Positions 34,409-42,212 of a stretch of DNA of 64,000 nucleotides are shown here, one piece after another. The position numbers and the translations under genes are program-made. The notes below the pieces were generated by a model, which was not told the DNA's origin, did not search any database, and saw only the letters and a program-made list of their open reading frames with translations. Within the stretch, counting starts at the first letter, position 1; each line of letters starts with the position of its first letter. This stretch comes from DASSNR01 sp036278935 (GTDB lineage: Bacteria; Gemmatimonadota; Gemmatimonadetes; Gemmatimonadales; Gemmatimonadaceae), in contig DASUKA010000146.1 of NCBI GenBank assembly GCA_036278935.1, positions 1-64,000 on the forward strand, given 5' to 3'.

Positions 34409-35668
34409 CTACCCCGCGACCACGCGCCGGAGATCGTGCCAGAAGTCGGGGTACGACACGGTAACGCATCCGGGGTCATCGATCGCGATCTCGTTGCCCG
34501 GCAACGCGGCGAGGATACCGAAGGCCATGGCGATACGGTGATCGCCGTGCGTGCAAATGGCGCCGCGCAGCGCGCGGCGGCTGCCCATCACACGCATCCC
34601 ATCCGGCAGCTCCTCCGCCTGGATGCCCACCGCGCGAAGGTTGGCCACCGTGACTGCGATGCGGTCGCTCTCCTTCACCCGCAACTCAGCCGCGCCACTG
34701 ATGGTGGTGGTCCCTTCCGCCCGGGCGGCAATGCAGGCCAGCAGGGGCAACTCATCGATCATCGACGGCACCTCAGCGGGGTCGAGCTCGATCCCCGTCA
34801 ACGCCGACGGCCGAGCGAGTACGGCCCCGGCCACGTCCCCGCCCTGCGGCGCCGCCAGACACAGCTCGAGTCGCGCGCCCATCCGGGCGAGCGCCCGGAA
34901 GAATCCCGTGCGCGTCTCGTTCAGGCAGACCATCGGGATGGTGAGCTCCCCCTGCTCCGCCAGCACGGCGAGCGCGGTGAGAAATGCGGCGGAGGAAGGA
35001 TCGGCGGGGACCGTCATGTCGAGGGGATCGAGGCGTGGTGCGGGCGCGAGCTGCACCTCGGTTCCTCGTACAGTCACGCCAACGCCCATGGCGCCCAGCA
35101 TGCGCTCCGTATGGTCGCGCGAACGAGCTGGCTCGCGCACGGTCACCGGCACGCCTGCTACCAGGCCAGCCAGGAGAATCGCGCTCTTGGTCTGCGCGCT
35201 CGCGGTCCGCGTGCTCCACTCGATCGTGTGCAGCGACCCCCCGGTGATGACCATCGGGAGCCCATCGCCGCCTTCGAATTCGATTCGCGCACCCATGGCC
35301 GTCAGGGGGCGCGCCACGCGCTGCATGGGGCGGCGGCTCAGACTCGCGTCGCCGGTAAATCGACTGGCAAAGGGACACGCCGCCGCGATGCCGCTCAACA
35401 GGCGAGTGGTGGTACCGCTGTTGCCGCAGTCCAGGTCGGCTTCCGATGCGCGCAGCGACCCAAGGCCACGTCCGACGATCGTCATATCGGGCGCCAGCGC
35501 CGGCACGTCGACCCCGAGCGCGCGCAGCGCACCGGCGGTGGAATGCACGTCGGCAGATGGAAGAATATTCCGGATGCGCGATGGGCCATCCGCCAGCGCG
35601 GCGAGGAGGAGCGCCCGGTGCGAGATCGACTTGTCGCCCGGCACCTGCACCGTTCCCGCCACTCTCAT
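34409..35668 (-). CDS. aroA: 3-phosphoshikimate 1-carboxyvinyltransferase (EPSP synthase)
   Basis: AroA joins shikimate 3-phosphate and PEP in the shikimate pathway. The 419-residue chain has VPGDKSISHRALLLAAL at the N-terminus, the LDCGNSGTTTRLL motif and LRVKESDRIAVT near the C-terminus. I chose ATG 35668, which overlaps the tyrA stop (ATGA); an upstream start nine codons earlier lies in tyrA. It works with the neighbouring tyrA in aromatic amino acid supply. Confidence 0.97.
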   Translation of the reverse strand: MRVAGTVQVPGDKSISHRALLLAALADGPSRIRNILPSADVHSTAGALRALGVDVPALAPDMTIVGRGLGSLRASEADLDCGNSGTTTRLLSGIAAACPFASRFTGDASLSRRPMQRVARPLTAMGARIEFEGGDGLPMVITGGSLHTIEWSTRTASAQTKSAILLAGLVAGVPVTVREPARSRDHTERMLGAMGVGVTVRGTEVQLAPAPRLDPLDMTVPADPSSAAFLTALAVLAEQGELTIPMVCLNETRTGFFRALARMGARLELCLAAPQGGDVAGAVLARPSALTGIELDPAEVPSMIDELPLLACIAARAEGTTTISGAAELRVKESDRIAVTVANLRAVGIQAEELPDGMRVMGSRRALRGAICTHGDHRIAMAFGILAALPGNEIAIDDPGCVTVSYPDFWHDLRRVVAG

Positions 35669-36495
35669 TGCCCTCGCTCCATCTCCTGGCGCCATGCGCG
35701 AGCGGACGACCAGAATGCCGCGAGCGCAGCAGTATCGGGGTGCTCCACCACCTGACGCAACTCCTGGAGCCGCGCCTCCAGCACGCGCAGCGCCGCGGCA
35801 AGATCACCCGGTGCCGCTGCCAGGAGAGGGCGCCATTGCTCGAACGGGCTGGCGGCGAGGCGGGTGGTGTCTCGCCCGCCCGGTCCCACGTCGCGCGGAT
35901 CGACACCGCAGCCGGCGAGCGTCGCCGCGAGCGCCGTGGCCGCAAGCTGCGGGAGGTGGCTCACCCAGGTCATCAGGTGGTCGTGCTCGTCGGCGGACCG
36001 ATAGACCATCTCCGTCGCGCCCACTGCGCGCCATAGCCACTCGGCATGCTCGCGCGCGGATGCGTCGGCGCGTGCTTCCATGCTCACCGTCGCACCCGCA
36101 AAGAGGTCAGGACGCGATGCTGAAAAGCCCGAGTTGTGCGAGCCGGCCAGCGGGTGCGTGCCGAGCAGCCGGGCGTAGTGCGCGTCGTGCAGGTGGAGGG
36201 CCTGCTGCCGCTGCACACCGCCCGCATGGAGCGCAACGGCATCGCGCTCCAGCAGACCCAGCAGCGGCGGGACCGTGGTGGCCAGCCGGTCCACGGGGAT
36301 GGCGAACACCACGGTGGCTGCGCCGGCAACGGCGGCGGCGGCGGCGGCCGCCACTCCGACGCCGGCCGCTCCCGCCAGCGCGCGGTCGTCCGCGGAGGTA
36401 CTCCATCCTCGCACCGGAATGCCCTGCTCGGCGAGGGCCCTGGCGAGCGAGCCGCCAATGAGTCCGAGCCCGATCACCGCTACCGGTCCGTGCAT
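35665..36495 (-). CDS. tyrA: Prephenate dehydrogenase
   Basis: TyrA oxidatively decarboxylates prephenate toward tyrosine. The 276-residue protein opens with the Rossmann motif VAVIGLGLIGGSLARAL and contains the substrate loop LGTHPLAGSHNSGF, where the family has a conserved HPxxG. No ACT or chorismate mutase domain is attached. A poly-alanine run encoded by repeated GCC/GCG triplets sits at about residues 46-60. The ATG at 36495 places the Rossmann motif at the very N-terminus; longer in-frame extensions run into the accessory region and look non-coding. First gene of tyrA-aroA-cmk. Confidence 0.93.
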   Translation of the reverse strand: MHGPVAVIGLGLIGGSLARALAEQGIPVRGWSTSADDRALAGAAGVGVAAAAAAAVAGAATVVFAIPVDRLATTVPPLLGLLERDAVALHAGGVQRQQALHLHDAHYARLLGTHPLAGSHNSGFSASRPDLFAGATVSMEARADASAREHAEWLWRAVGATEMVYRSADEHDHLMTWVSHLPQLAATALAATLAGCGVDPRDVGPGGRDTTRLAASPFEQWRPLLAAAPGDLAAALRVLEARLQELRQVVEHPDTAALAAFWSSARAWRQEMERGQ

Positions 36496-36685
36496 CACAA
36501 CGCGACGTCCGTGAGCGCGTGCGTTGCGCCGGCAGCGCGCCACGTTCCATGAGTCATGGGCACGGAAGCTAGCGGCCGTTGCCGCTCGCTGCCAACCGCA
36601 GCACGCGGTTGCGTCCCGATAATCGAGCAGGCGCCTGCGGCGAATGGCTGAGGGTGCGGGCGTCGGGCCGCGAGCCGATATCCGG

Positions 36686-36720
36686 CGTCCGGCGAGGCGC
36701 GAATCGCGCCTCGCCGGACG
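36686..36720. terminator. GC-rich perfect hairpin directly upstream of a promoter
   Basis: CGTCCGGCGAGGCGC and GCGCCTCGCCGGACG pair perfectly around GAATC. The hairpin ends exactly where TTGACA of the next promoter begins. It may insulate the accessory locus from upstream transcription. No T-run follows on either strand. Confidence 0.5.
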
Positions 36721-36749
36721 TTGACATGGGCGCGTTTTTCCGCTAGGTT
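36721..36749 (+). promoter_or_regulatory. Sigma-70 type promoter of the Rad52-family locus
   Basis: A perfect TTGACA and TAGGTT are separated by 17 bases and point toward the basic-protein and Rad52-family genes. The predicted start is near 36756, giving a long leader of about 210 bases with a CGAAA-TTTCG dyad right after the start. Confidence 0.6.
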
Positions 36750-36967
36750 GAATGACCGAATACATACCGAAAACTAGCTTTCGACACAGAGTGATATGGC
36801 CTGTCGTAACTATTTGGCCAGCAAGGCGTTGCAAATGTTGTCTCCAGCGGCAGACACGCCGGCGCAGAACCGCACCAGACCTCCGCTCGCGACGGCCGCC
36901 TGGGGATGTATCCAATCGAGCACAGCTCTGCGCCTGATCGGCCGCCACGATCCTGCCACGCCGGGCG

Positions 36968-37603
36968 ATGGGGCGCGGCATGGCCGGTAAGGCGCCCAGG
37001 AAGGGCGGAGCCAGGCACGGAGGGACGACCCCGAGGGAATCGTCAGGCACGGTGCGGCGCGCGGCACCGGACCGTGGCACGTCACGGCCGAAGAAGGCCG
37101 CTCCGCGCAAAGCGCCCACCACCCATGGGAAGGAGGTGACGAGCACAGCATCCAGAAGGGCGACGCGGGATCACACGACCGGGACGGCGAAGACGATGAA
37201 GTCCAAGCGCACAGCGGCCGCGCGCGCGCGGACACGAGTCGACGGCACCGCCGCATCAGGATCCGGCGCGTCGCGTGCGCGTTCGAGCGCCCGCGCCGCA
37301 AGCGAGCGCAGCAAGGGGAAACGCACGGCCGTTGCACGGCCGCGCCCCAGTTCGGTCCGGCGTGTGCGGGGCCATACCACCCCGACACGTCTCATGCAGA
37401 TCCGTGAGCTCGATCCGCACGCAGCATGCGGTGACGGCACCACGGTGCTGCAGCTCTTCCGGGTGGATGACGTGCCGGCTGGATCGGGCACGACGCACCT
37501 GGTGTTCTTCGATCGACATGGATGGTACTGCGAGCACGGCCGGGACTGTCCGGCAGTCGCTGCAGTTCGCAAGCACAACAAGCACAGGACTTCGACTCGA
37601 TAA
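36968..37603 (+). CDS. Highly basic protein with a C-terminal Cys/His module, function unknown
   Basis: I do not recognise a family. The product is 211 residues. Residues 1-140 are a Lys/Arg/Ala/Thr/Ser-rich, disordered tail like those of histone H1-type nucleoid proteins (runs such as PKKAAPRKAP and RTAAARARTR). Residues 143-206 look like a small folded module: QIRELDPHAACGDG, LQLFRVDDVP, THLVFFDRHGWYCEHGRDCPAV, with C154, C188, H190, C194, H203 and H206 as possible zinc ligands. The start is uncertain: ATG 36968, ATG 36980, ATG 37196 and ATG 37394 (the module alone) are all in frame. AGG and AGA codons occur more often than in neighbouring housekeeping genes. It precedes the Rad52-family gene by 11 bases, so the two are probably co-transcribed. 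Confidence 0.65.
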   Translation: MGRGMAGKAPRKGGARHGGTTPRESSGTVRRAAPDRGTSRPKKAAPRKAPTTHGKEVTSTASRRATRDHTTGTAKTMKSKRTAAARARTRVDGTAASGSGASRARSSARAASERSKGKRTAVARPRPSSVRRVRGHTTPTRLMQIRELDPHAACGDGTTVLQLFRVDDVPAGSGTTHLVFFDRHGWYCEHGRDCPAVAAVRKHNKHRTSTR

Positions 37604-37614
37604 GGTTGGATTGG

Positions 37615-38430
37615 ATGATGATTGCGAGACATGAAGCGCAGAGCGAGCAGACGGACGTGTGGGCCCGGTTGGCGGCTCCCCTTCCCGCGGGCACCACGGC
37701 ATGGCGGCAGGATGGTCGCGCCGTCGCCCGCGACGGCAAGTACTTCGCGCGGTACGTTGCGTATACTGACGCCGGCACGGTGCGCGAGCGGCTCGACCAG
37801 GTGGTGCCCGGCGAGTGGAATCTGACGCTCGAGCTGTTGCCGTCACTGAATCCCGAGAGCGATTCGTTCTCGAGCGACGGCGCATGCGCGTTCAAGGCGC
37901 GTCTGCAGATTCTGGGCGTCGTCCGTGAGGACATCGGCACCGGCAAGGACTACAAGCAGGCGTCCACGGATGCGTTCAAGCGCGCGGGCGTACGCTTTGG
38001 CATCGGTCACGAGCTGTACCAGCTCGGCGCGAACTGGGTCCAGATGGATGGTGATGGCAAGTACGCCAAGCCCATCGAGGATCCTCAGGCGGCCTACGAC
38101 CGCCGGCACGCGCGTGCGGACGACGCTGGCACGCAGGCGGCGGGTAATGCCGACAGCCCCGCATTGACGCTCCGGCGCGCGAAGCGCAAGGCGGCCGCAA
38201 GTACGAGTGATGTGCCGCCCTGCCCCAAGTGCGGAGGCAAGATGTGGGATAACCGGATCGGGAAGCGCAATCCGCGCGCGCCGGACTTCAAGTGCCGCGA
38301 CCGGTCATGCGATGGCGTCATCTGGCCGCCACGCGAGGCGCCGGCGGCGCAGGCGGCCGCGCAGGCCGCATCCGAAGCGGAAGATGCTGACGCTCCGCAG
38401 GCGGTCGAGAGCGAGGAGATCCCCTTCTAG
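37615..38430 (+). CDS. Rad52-family ssDNA-annealing protein with zinc ribbon and SSB-like C-terminal tip
   Basis: A 271-residue protein of the Rad52/Rad22 superfamily, whose members anneal complementary single strands in repair or phage-type recombination. The family core is at about residues 15-145: RYVAYTDAGTVRERLDQVVPGEW, then GVVREDIGTGKDYKQASTDAFKRAGVRFGIG in two blocks, where the K-x-A-x-T-D-A-x-KRA-x-x-x-FG pattern is diagnostic. A linker leads to a zinc ribbon with C203, C206, C227 and C232. The last residues, ESEEIPF, resemble the acidic D-D-I-P-F tip of single-strand binding protein. I chose ATG 37615, preceded by AAGG; an ATG one codon later is equally possible. The gene follows the basic-protein gene by 11 bases. 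It is not RecT or Erf. Confidence 0.85.
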   Translation: MMIARHEAQSEQTDVWARLAAPLPAGTTAWRQDGRAVARDGKYFARYVAYTDAGTVRERLDQVVPGEWNLTLELLPSLNPESDSFSSDGACAFKARLQILGVVREDIGTGKDYKQASTDAFKRAGVRFGIGHELYQLGANWVQMDGDGKYAKPIEDPQAAYDRRHARADDAGTQAAGNADSPALTLRRAKRKAAASTSDVPPCPKCGGKMWDNRIGKRNPRAPDFKCRDRSCDGVIWPPREAPAAQAAAQAASEAEDADAPQAVESEEIPF

Positions 38431-38453
38431 TCACCCGTTGCTCCAGATTGTCA

Positions 38454-38500
38454 GCGCCACGAGCTGGAGCGAGCTGTATGCTCGCTCCAGCTCGTGGCGC
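38454..38500. terminator. Perfect 20-base-pair hairpin after the Rad52-family gene
   Basis: GCGCCACGAGCTGGAGCGAG pairs over all 20 bases with 38481-38500, leaving a 7-base loop (CTGTATG). It starts 24 bases after the Rad52-family stop. No T-run follows, so it may be a processing or stability hairpin rather than a simple terminator. Confidence 0.6.
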
Positions 38501-38646
38501 ACTTGCGGCAAGCGCCGGCGCAGAATAGTCTCGGGATGGTGGGATGCGGGTTCGACGCCGGCGCGCGGGTTCCTCTCGCACAGTGTCGCCATCAGGCTCC
38601 GCCGCCGTCTCCACATCACGTTCCATCCTCCCGGGAGGGCACCTCG

Positions 38647-38982
38647 ATGGACAGCTACGTGCCGGCGAGACCGACGAAGTATTGTCAGACATGCGCCAGC
38701 GTGATTGACGTCATGGCCGTCGTGTGCCCGCAGTGCGGAGTACTTCAGCCCCTGCCGCCAGCACTCGCCGAATCGGACAAGCGCATCCTGCCGGCCTTTC
38801 TGCTCTGCCTCTTTCTGGGACCGTTCGGCGTGCACCGCTTCTACGCGGGGAAAATCGGCACCGGCATCCTGGAGCTCATCACGTTCGGCGGCCTCGGCAT
38901 CTGGTGGTTGATCGATCTCATCATGATCATCGCCGGCGTGTTTCGCGACAGTGACGGCAAGAAGATCACGGAGTGGGATTAG
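38647..38982 (+). CDS. TM2-domain membrane protein with N-terminal zinc ribbon
   Basis: A 111-residue protein. The N-terminal zinc-ribbon has two CxxC knuckles (KYCQTCASV and VVCPQCGVL, cysteines at about 14, 17, 31 and 34). The TM2 domain follows, with two membrane helices separated by the conserved turn FLGPFGVHRFYAGKIGTGILEL and ending TFGGLGIWWLIDLI. ATG 38647 has GGGAGG upstream. TM2 proteins are common in bacteria and their molecular role is poorly known. It is downstream of the Rad52-family gene but separated by the 20-bp hairpin, so co-function is not shown. Confidence 0.9.
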   Translation: MDSYVPARPTKYCQTCASVIDVMAVVCPQCGVLQPLPPALAESDKRILPAFLLCLFLGPFGVHRFYAGKIGTGILELITFGGLGIWWLIDLIMIIAGVFRDSDGKKITEWD

Positions 38983-39012
38983 AGCCGCCCTCCCGCGGTG
39001 CCGCACGTGCCG

Positions 39013-40164
39013 TTACCCGCGCACGCGTTCCGCCACCCATTTCCCCTCCTGCCGTACCGCCTTCCACAGCGCGCGCACGAACATGCTCGGCGGCGAGCGA
39101 TCGCTGAACGCCGCGGCGATGGCATACAGGGCCCGCCAGGAGAACTCCGGCTCGCTGTAAATCGCGAGAATCTCCTCCCACTCCGGCGGCTGAAACTTGG
39201 CCTTGAACCGGTCCAGCCCCTCGAAGTTGTAGAAGCGGCGGCCGTGCAGCCGCACCCATCCCAGCAACACCTTGAGCCAGAGCGGTCCGGGCACGGGGCG
39301 AGCGTGTCTGGAGAGGGGCGCCAGGCCGAGCGTCACGTATCGCGCCCCCTGCGCGGCAAGCGTGCGCATGGCCGCGTCGATGAGCAACTCCGCGGTGCCG
39401 TTCGGTGCCTGGTGCCCACGCACGAACTGCTCGATCAGCCATCCGGTGCGCGCCGGCACGGGGGACGCCACCAGAAATCCGACCGGCGTTCCATCCCGCA
39501 CCGCCACGAGCACGCGCCGGTCGAGGAGGAAGGAGAGCGTCTCGGGCTCCACCAGAAAGTGCAGTGGCGGCAGCGGGCGGGACTCCAACCACTCGCTCAG
39601 ACAGCGTTGCAGCTGGGGATTTCGCGTCGCGCGCGCTGACGGCCATTCCTCCACCTCCACGCCCTTGTTGCGCGCCCGATGAAGCTGCGCGCGCACGGAG
39701 GCCCGCGTGGCAATGATCTCCGGCCACAGGCGGGGATCCCAACTGGGCTGCGCGCCCAGGGCGATCATGCTGTGCGAGTACCGGCCGCGATAGACGTCCT
39801 CCAGCCGCTCCCCCGCCCCGAAATAGCAGACATGCTCCCCCGCGGCACTGGCGGCTGTCTCGAACTCCGCTGCCACCTCTCGCAGCGCATGCTGCTCACA
39901 GACCGGCGCCCCCGCCACCACGCGCACACGATTTCTGGTCACGAAGCCGACCACGGCGTCACCATTCGCGGAAAACCAGTGACCGATGCCGGGGTTGAGA
40001 ATCTGGTAGGCAGTGGCATTCCATCCATACCGCAGCACGAGCGAGCGCGCGCGGAAGAGCGTGGCCGGGCTGGGGCTGGCCACGGCGGAAAGCCGCCGCG
40101 TGGAGTCGGGCTCGAGCGCATGCATGCGTCCGGCCGGATCCGGATCGGAGCCATAAGGGTCCAT
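39013..40164 (-). CDS. MprF-type C-terminal domain protein (DUF2156 / phosphatidylglycerol lysyltransferase-like)
   Basis: A 383-residue soluble protein matching the C-terminal catalytic domain of MprF/LpiA lysyl-phosphatidylglycerol synthases, a duplicated GNAT-like fold. Landmarks are YGWNATAYQILNPGIGHWFS, FGAGERL, RAQLHRARNKGVEVEEW and the C-terminal FYNFEGLDRFKAKFQP. The long flippase membrane domain of full MprF is missing, as in many stand-alone DUF2156 proteins. Full MprF transfers an amino acid from tRNA to phosphatidylglycerol; the stand-alone form may acylate other lipids or small molecules. It is convergent with the TM2 gene and lies downstream of the cytochrome gene. Confidence 0.88.
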   Translation of the reverse strand: MDPYGSDPDPAGRMHALEPDSTRRLSAVASPSPATLFRARSLVLRYGWNATAYQILNPGIGHWFSANGDAVVGFVTRNRVRVVAGAPVCEQHALREVAAEFETAASAAGEHVCYFGAGERLEDVYRGRYSHSMIALGAQPSWDPRLWPEIIATRASVRAQLHRARNKGVEVEEWPSARATRNPQLQRCLSEWLESRPLPPLHFLVEPETLSFLLDRRVLVAVRDGTPVGFLVASPVPARTGWLIEQFVRGHQAPNGTAELLIDAAMRTLAAQGARYVTLGLAPLSRHARPVPGPLWLKVLLGWVRLHGRRFYNFEGLDRFKAKFQPPEWEEILAIYSEPEFSWRALYAIAAAFSDRSPPSMFVRALWKAVRQEGKWVAERVRG

Positions 40165-40228
40165 CGCACGGAAGATCTCCCCGCACCAAGCGCCGGGAAA
40201 GGGTGGTCGCGGCCGCTATGCCGTCCAC

Positions 40229-40603
40229 TCAGTGCAGGGTGTACAGATACGCGGCAGCGTCGCGCGCCTCCTGCGCGGTGAGATCCATATTGGGCATGTC
40301 GGTCTTCGGCTTGATCGACTGTGGGTTCATGAGCCACTGGACGAGGTGGCTCGGCGTGTTGGGGACCATGCCGCCGATGAAGCCACGCTTGCCAAAATCG
40401 ATGAGGGGTGGGGCGACTTTTCCGTGCGCATACTTGACACCGGGGATGGTGTGGCACGCCACGCAGCCATGCGTCTGGAGCACGATCTGGCCGCGGGCGG
40501 CCACGCCGCCGGGGACTCGCTGCGTGGGCGTGGCAGAACTCCGCGCACACGCCGTGACCAACACGGCGGCCAGCATCACGACAACCAAGCACCGGTCTTG
40601 CAT
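40229..40603 (-). CDS. Lipoprotein c-type cytochrome
   Basis: A 124-residue single-haem cytochrome c. The N-terminus is a lipoprotein signal peptide with lipobox LVTAC at about residues 15-19, so it should be membrane-tethered in the periplasm. The haem-binding motif is CVACH at about 47-51. The C-terminal PNTPSHLVQWLMNPQSIKPKTDMPNM includes the axial methionine, as in cytochromes that donate electrons to terminal oxidases. The start ATG at 40603 was chosen because it begins the signal peptide. It is divergent from the outer-membrane protein gene. The 274-base region between them holds a CCCCGCG/CGCGGGG hairpin and no gene. Confidence 0.9.
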   Translation of the reverse strand: MQDRCLVVVMLAAVLVTACARSSATPTQRVPGGVAARGQIVLQTHGCVACHTIPGVKYAHGKVAPPLIDFGKRGFIGGMVPNTPSHLVQWLMNPQSIKPKTDMPNMDLTAQEARDAAAYLYTLH

Positions 40604-40877
40604 CGCGCCCTCCGATCGCTGCACGCCCGGCGCGACGAGATGAACGACCGACCGCCGGACGGCTCTGAGACGGCACCCGTCCAGCGGGGACGTCTGATGA
40701 ACGCCGGCGCCGCGGATGTCCTGTGCGCAGGGTGTCAACAATCGTGCCCACCCCCGCGTATGCGCGGGGAGGGTGATGGCATGCCCGCCGGCCAGCGGCT
40801 GGTGCGCGTACGCCGCGTGGCTGATTCGTGGCGGATGACTATCTGACGGGGCCTTTGCATTGCGGCCAGGAGGCGGT

Positions 40878-42212
40878 ATGTGGCGCGTGCTCTCAGTTCT
40901 TCCGGTGCTCTGGCTCGTGGCTGCCCCCCTTCATGCGCAGGGACTGCGCGAGAAGCTCTCCGGGCTCTTCATCTTCGGGCCGGGGGAAGATCCGCTCTTT
41001 CTCGCCGGGAGCGGCGATCCGAACAATCCCTCATCGCTCCGCGTCCACGGGAGCCACTTCATCCCCGCCGCCGTGAGCAGCAACGGCACCATGATCGCCT
41101 TTCTCACCGATGCCATTGGCGCGAACGTCGCGCAGATCCCGGTGAGTGCGACCAGCAGCGGCGAGACCTTTCGGTTCCAGGGCGGGGTGCCGGTGCGCAC
41201 CTCGCGCTCGCCCGGTCCGGTGTTCGGGGAACGCGCGCAGACACTCGGACGCGGGCGCATTCTGGTGGGCGCGAACCGGACGGGGATCGATTTCCGGACG
41301 CTGCGCGGCGTGGACCTGCACAACATCGAGCTGACCTTCACGCATGAGAACGTCGACTTCCCCGGCTGCGACAGCGTGGCGCATGGGGACTGCTCTCTCA
41401 TGGGCATTCCGTCGGTCGAGAACGACATCATGCCGTTCCACCTCTCCCTCGACGTCAACCTCGCGGTCACGTCGTTCTTCGTGACCTACGGCCTGTTCGA
41501 TCACGTCGACATCGGCGTGGTCCTCCCGATCGTGGCGACGTCACTGAGAGGAGAGAGCATCGCGCAGATCATCCCCTTCGGCGGCCCCACTGCGGCGCAC
41601 TTCTTCGGCGGCACGCCCGAGCATCCGGTGCTGTCGGCCTCCCGCTTCGAGGAGGGATCAGCGACCGGGTTGGGCGATGTGGCGGTGCGGGTGAAGGTGA
41701 GTGCACGCGAGAGCGGGCCCGTGGCAGTCGCCGTGCTCGGGGACGTGCGATTCCCGACGGGGAGCACCGACGACCTGCTCGGCTCCGGCATATTCCAGGC
41801 GCGCGGACTCGGCATCTTCTCGGCGCAGTTCGGCGCGTTTTCCCCGCACGTAAATTTCGGCTACCTGGTGCGCGGTGGCAGCGTGCAGAACGATGCCGTC
41901 CTGGCCACCGTGGGATTCGATCATCTCATGGCACCCTGGGCCACGCTCGCGGCAGACGTGATCTCGGAGCTGCAGGTGGGCTCGAACAAGCTCCGCCTGC
42001 CCGGGCAGGTGATCATCCAGGCGCCCTTTCAGCGGACCGTCGATCCGACGACCATTCCCGATACGCGCGACGACATTGTGAACGGCTCGCTCGGAATGAA
42101 GTTCACCGCCACATCCGGGCTCACGCTCGTCGCCAATGCCGCATGGCCACTCAATCGGGGCGGCCTGCGCCCGGACATCATGTGGACGCTCGGGCTGGAG
42201 TACAACTTCTAG
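40878..42212 (+). CDS. Outer-membrane beta-barrel protein (transporter-like)
   Basis: A 444-residue exported protein. Residues 1-21 form a signal peptide ending LHAQG. The mature sequence has the alternating hydrophobic pattern of beta strands and ends in ...WTLGLEYNF, an aromatic last residue typical of BAM-assembled barrels. Segments such as GLGDVAVRVKVS, VAVLGDVRFPTG and GIFSAQFGAFSPHVNFGY resemble the putative MetA-pathway/phenol-degradation outer-membrane family. ATG 40878 has AGGAGG 5 bases upstream. Its stop codon abuts the stop codon of the convergent kinase gene with no base between. The cargo is unknown. Confidence 0.85.
   Translation: MWRVLSVLPVLWLVAAPLHAQGLREKLSGLFIFGPGEDPLFLAGSGDPNNPSSLRVHGSHFIPAAVSSNGTMIAFLTDAIGANVAQIPVSATSSGETFRFQGGVPVRTSRSPGPVFGERAQTLGRGRILVGANRTGIDFRTLRGVDLHNIELTFTHENVDFPGCDSVAHGDCSLMGIPSVENDIMPFHLSLDVNLAVTSFFVTYGLFDHVDIGVVLPIVATSLRGESIAQIIPFGGPTAAHFFGGTPEHPVLSASRFEEGSATGLGDVAVRVKVSARESGPVAVAVLGDVRFPTGSTDDLLGSGIFQARGLGIFSAQFGAFSPHVNFGYLVRGGSVQNDAVLATVGFDHLMAPWATLAADVISELQVGSNKLRLPGQVIIQAPFQRTVDPTTIPDTRDDIVNGSLGMKFTATSGLTLVANAAWPLNRGGLRPDIMWTLGLEYNF

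Larger units (their letters stand above)
36496..36967. other. 472-base region between tyrA and the basic-protein gene
   Basis: This region holds the divergent starts of the tyrA operon and of the accessory locus. It contains a 15-17 base stem hairpin at 36686-36720, a strong plus-strand promoter at 36721-36749, and a CGAAA-TTTCG dyad at about 36768-36783 just past the expected transcript start. A 64-codon open frame (36796-36990) ends 11 bases inside the next gene and could be a leader peptide; it has no recognisable family and I leave it unassigned. Confidence 0.55.

Noticed and set aside
36325..36350. GCC/GCG triplet run in tyrA as a phase-variation repeat
   Set aside because: Triplet repeats keep the frame; length change would only alter a poly-alanine stretch.
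36767..36783. CGAAA-N6-TTTCG dyad as an SOS (LexA) box upstream of the Rad52-family locus
   Set aside because: It does not match the known GAAC-N4-GTTC or GTTC-N7-GTTC boxes and similar boxes are not seen at recN; kept only as a possible operator.
39013..40164. Full-length MprF lysyl-phosphatidylglycerol synthase
   Set aside because: Only the soluble C-terminal domain is present; the flippase membrane domain is absent, so substrate and lipid target cannot be assumed.
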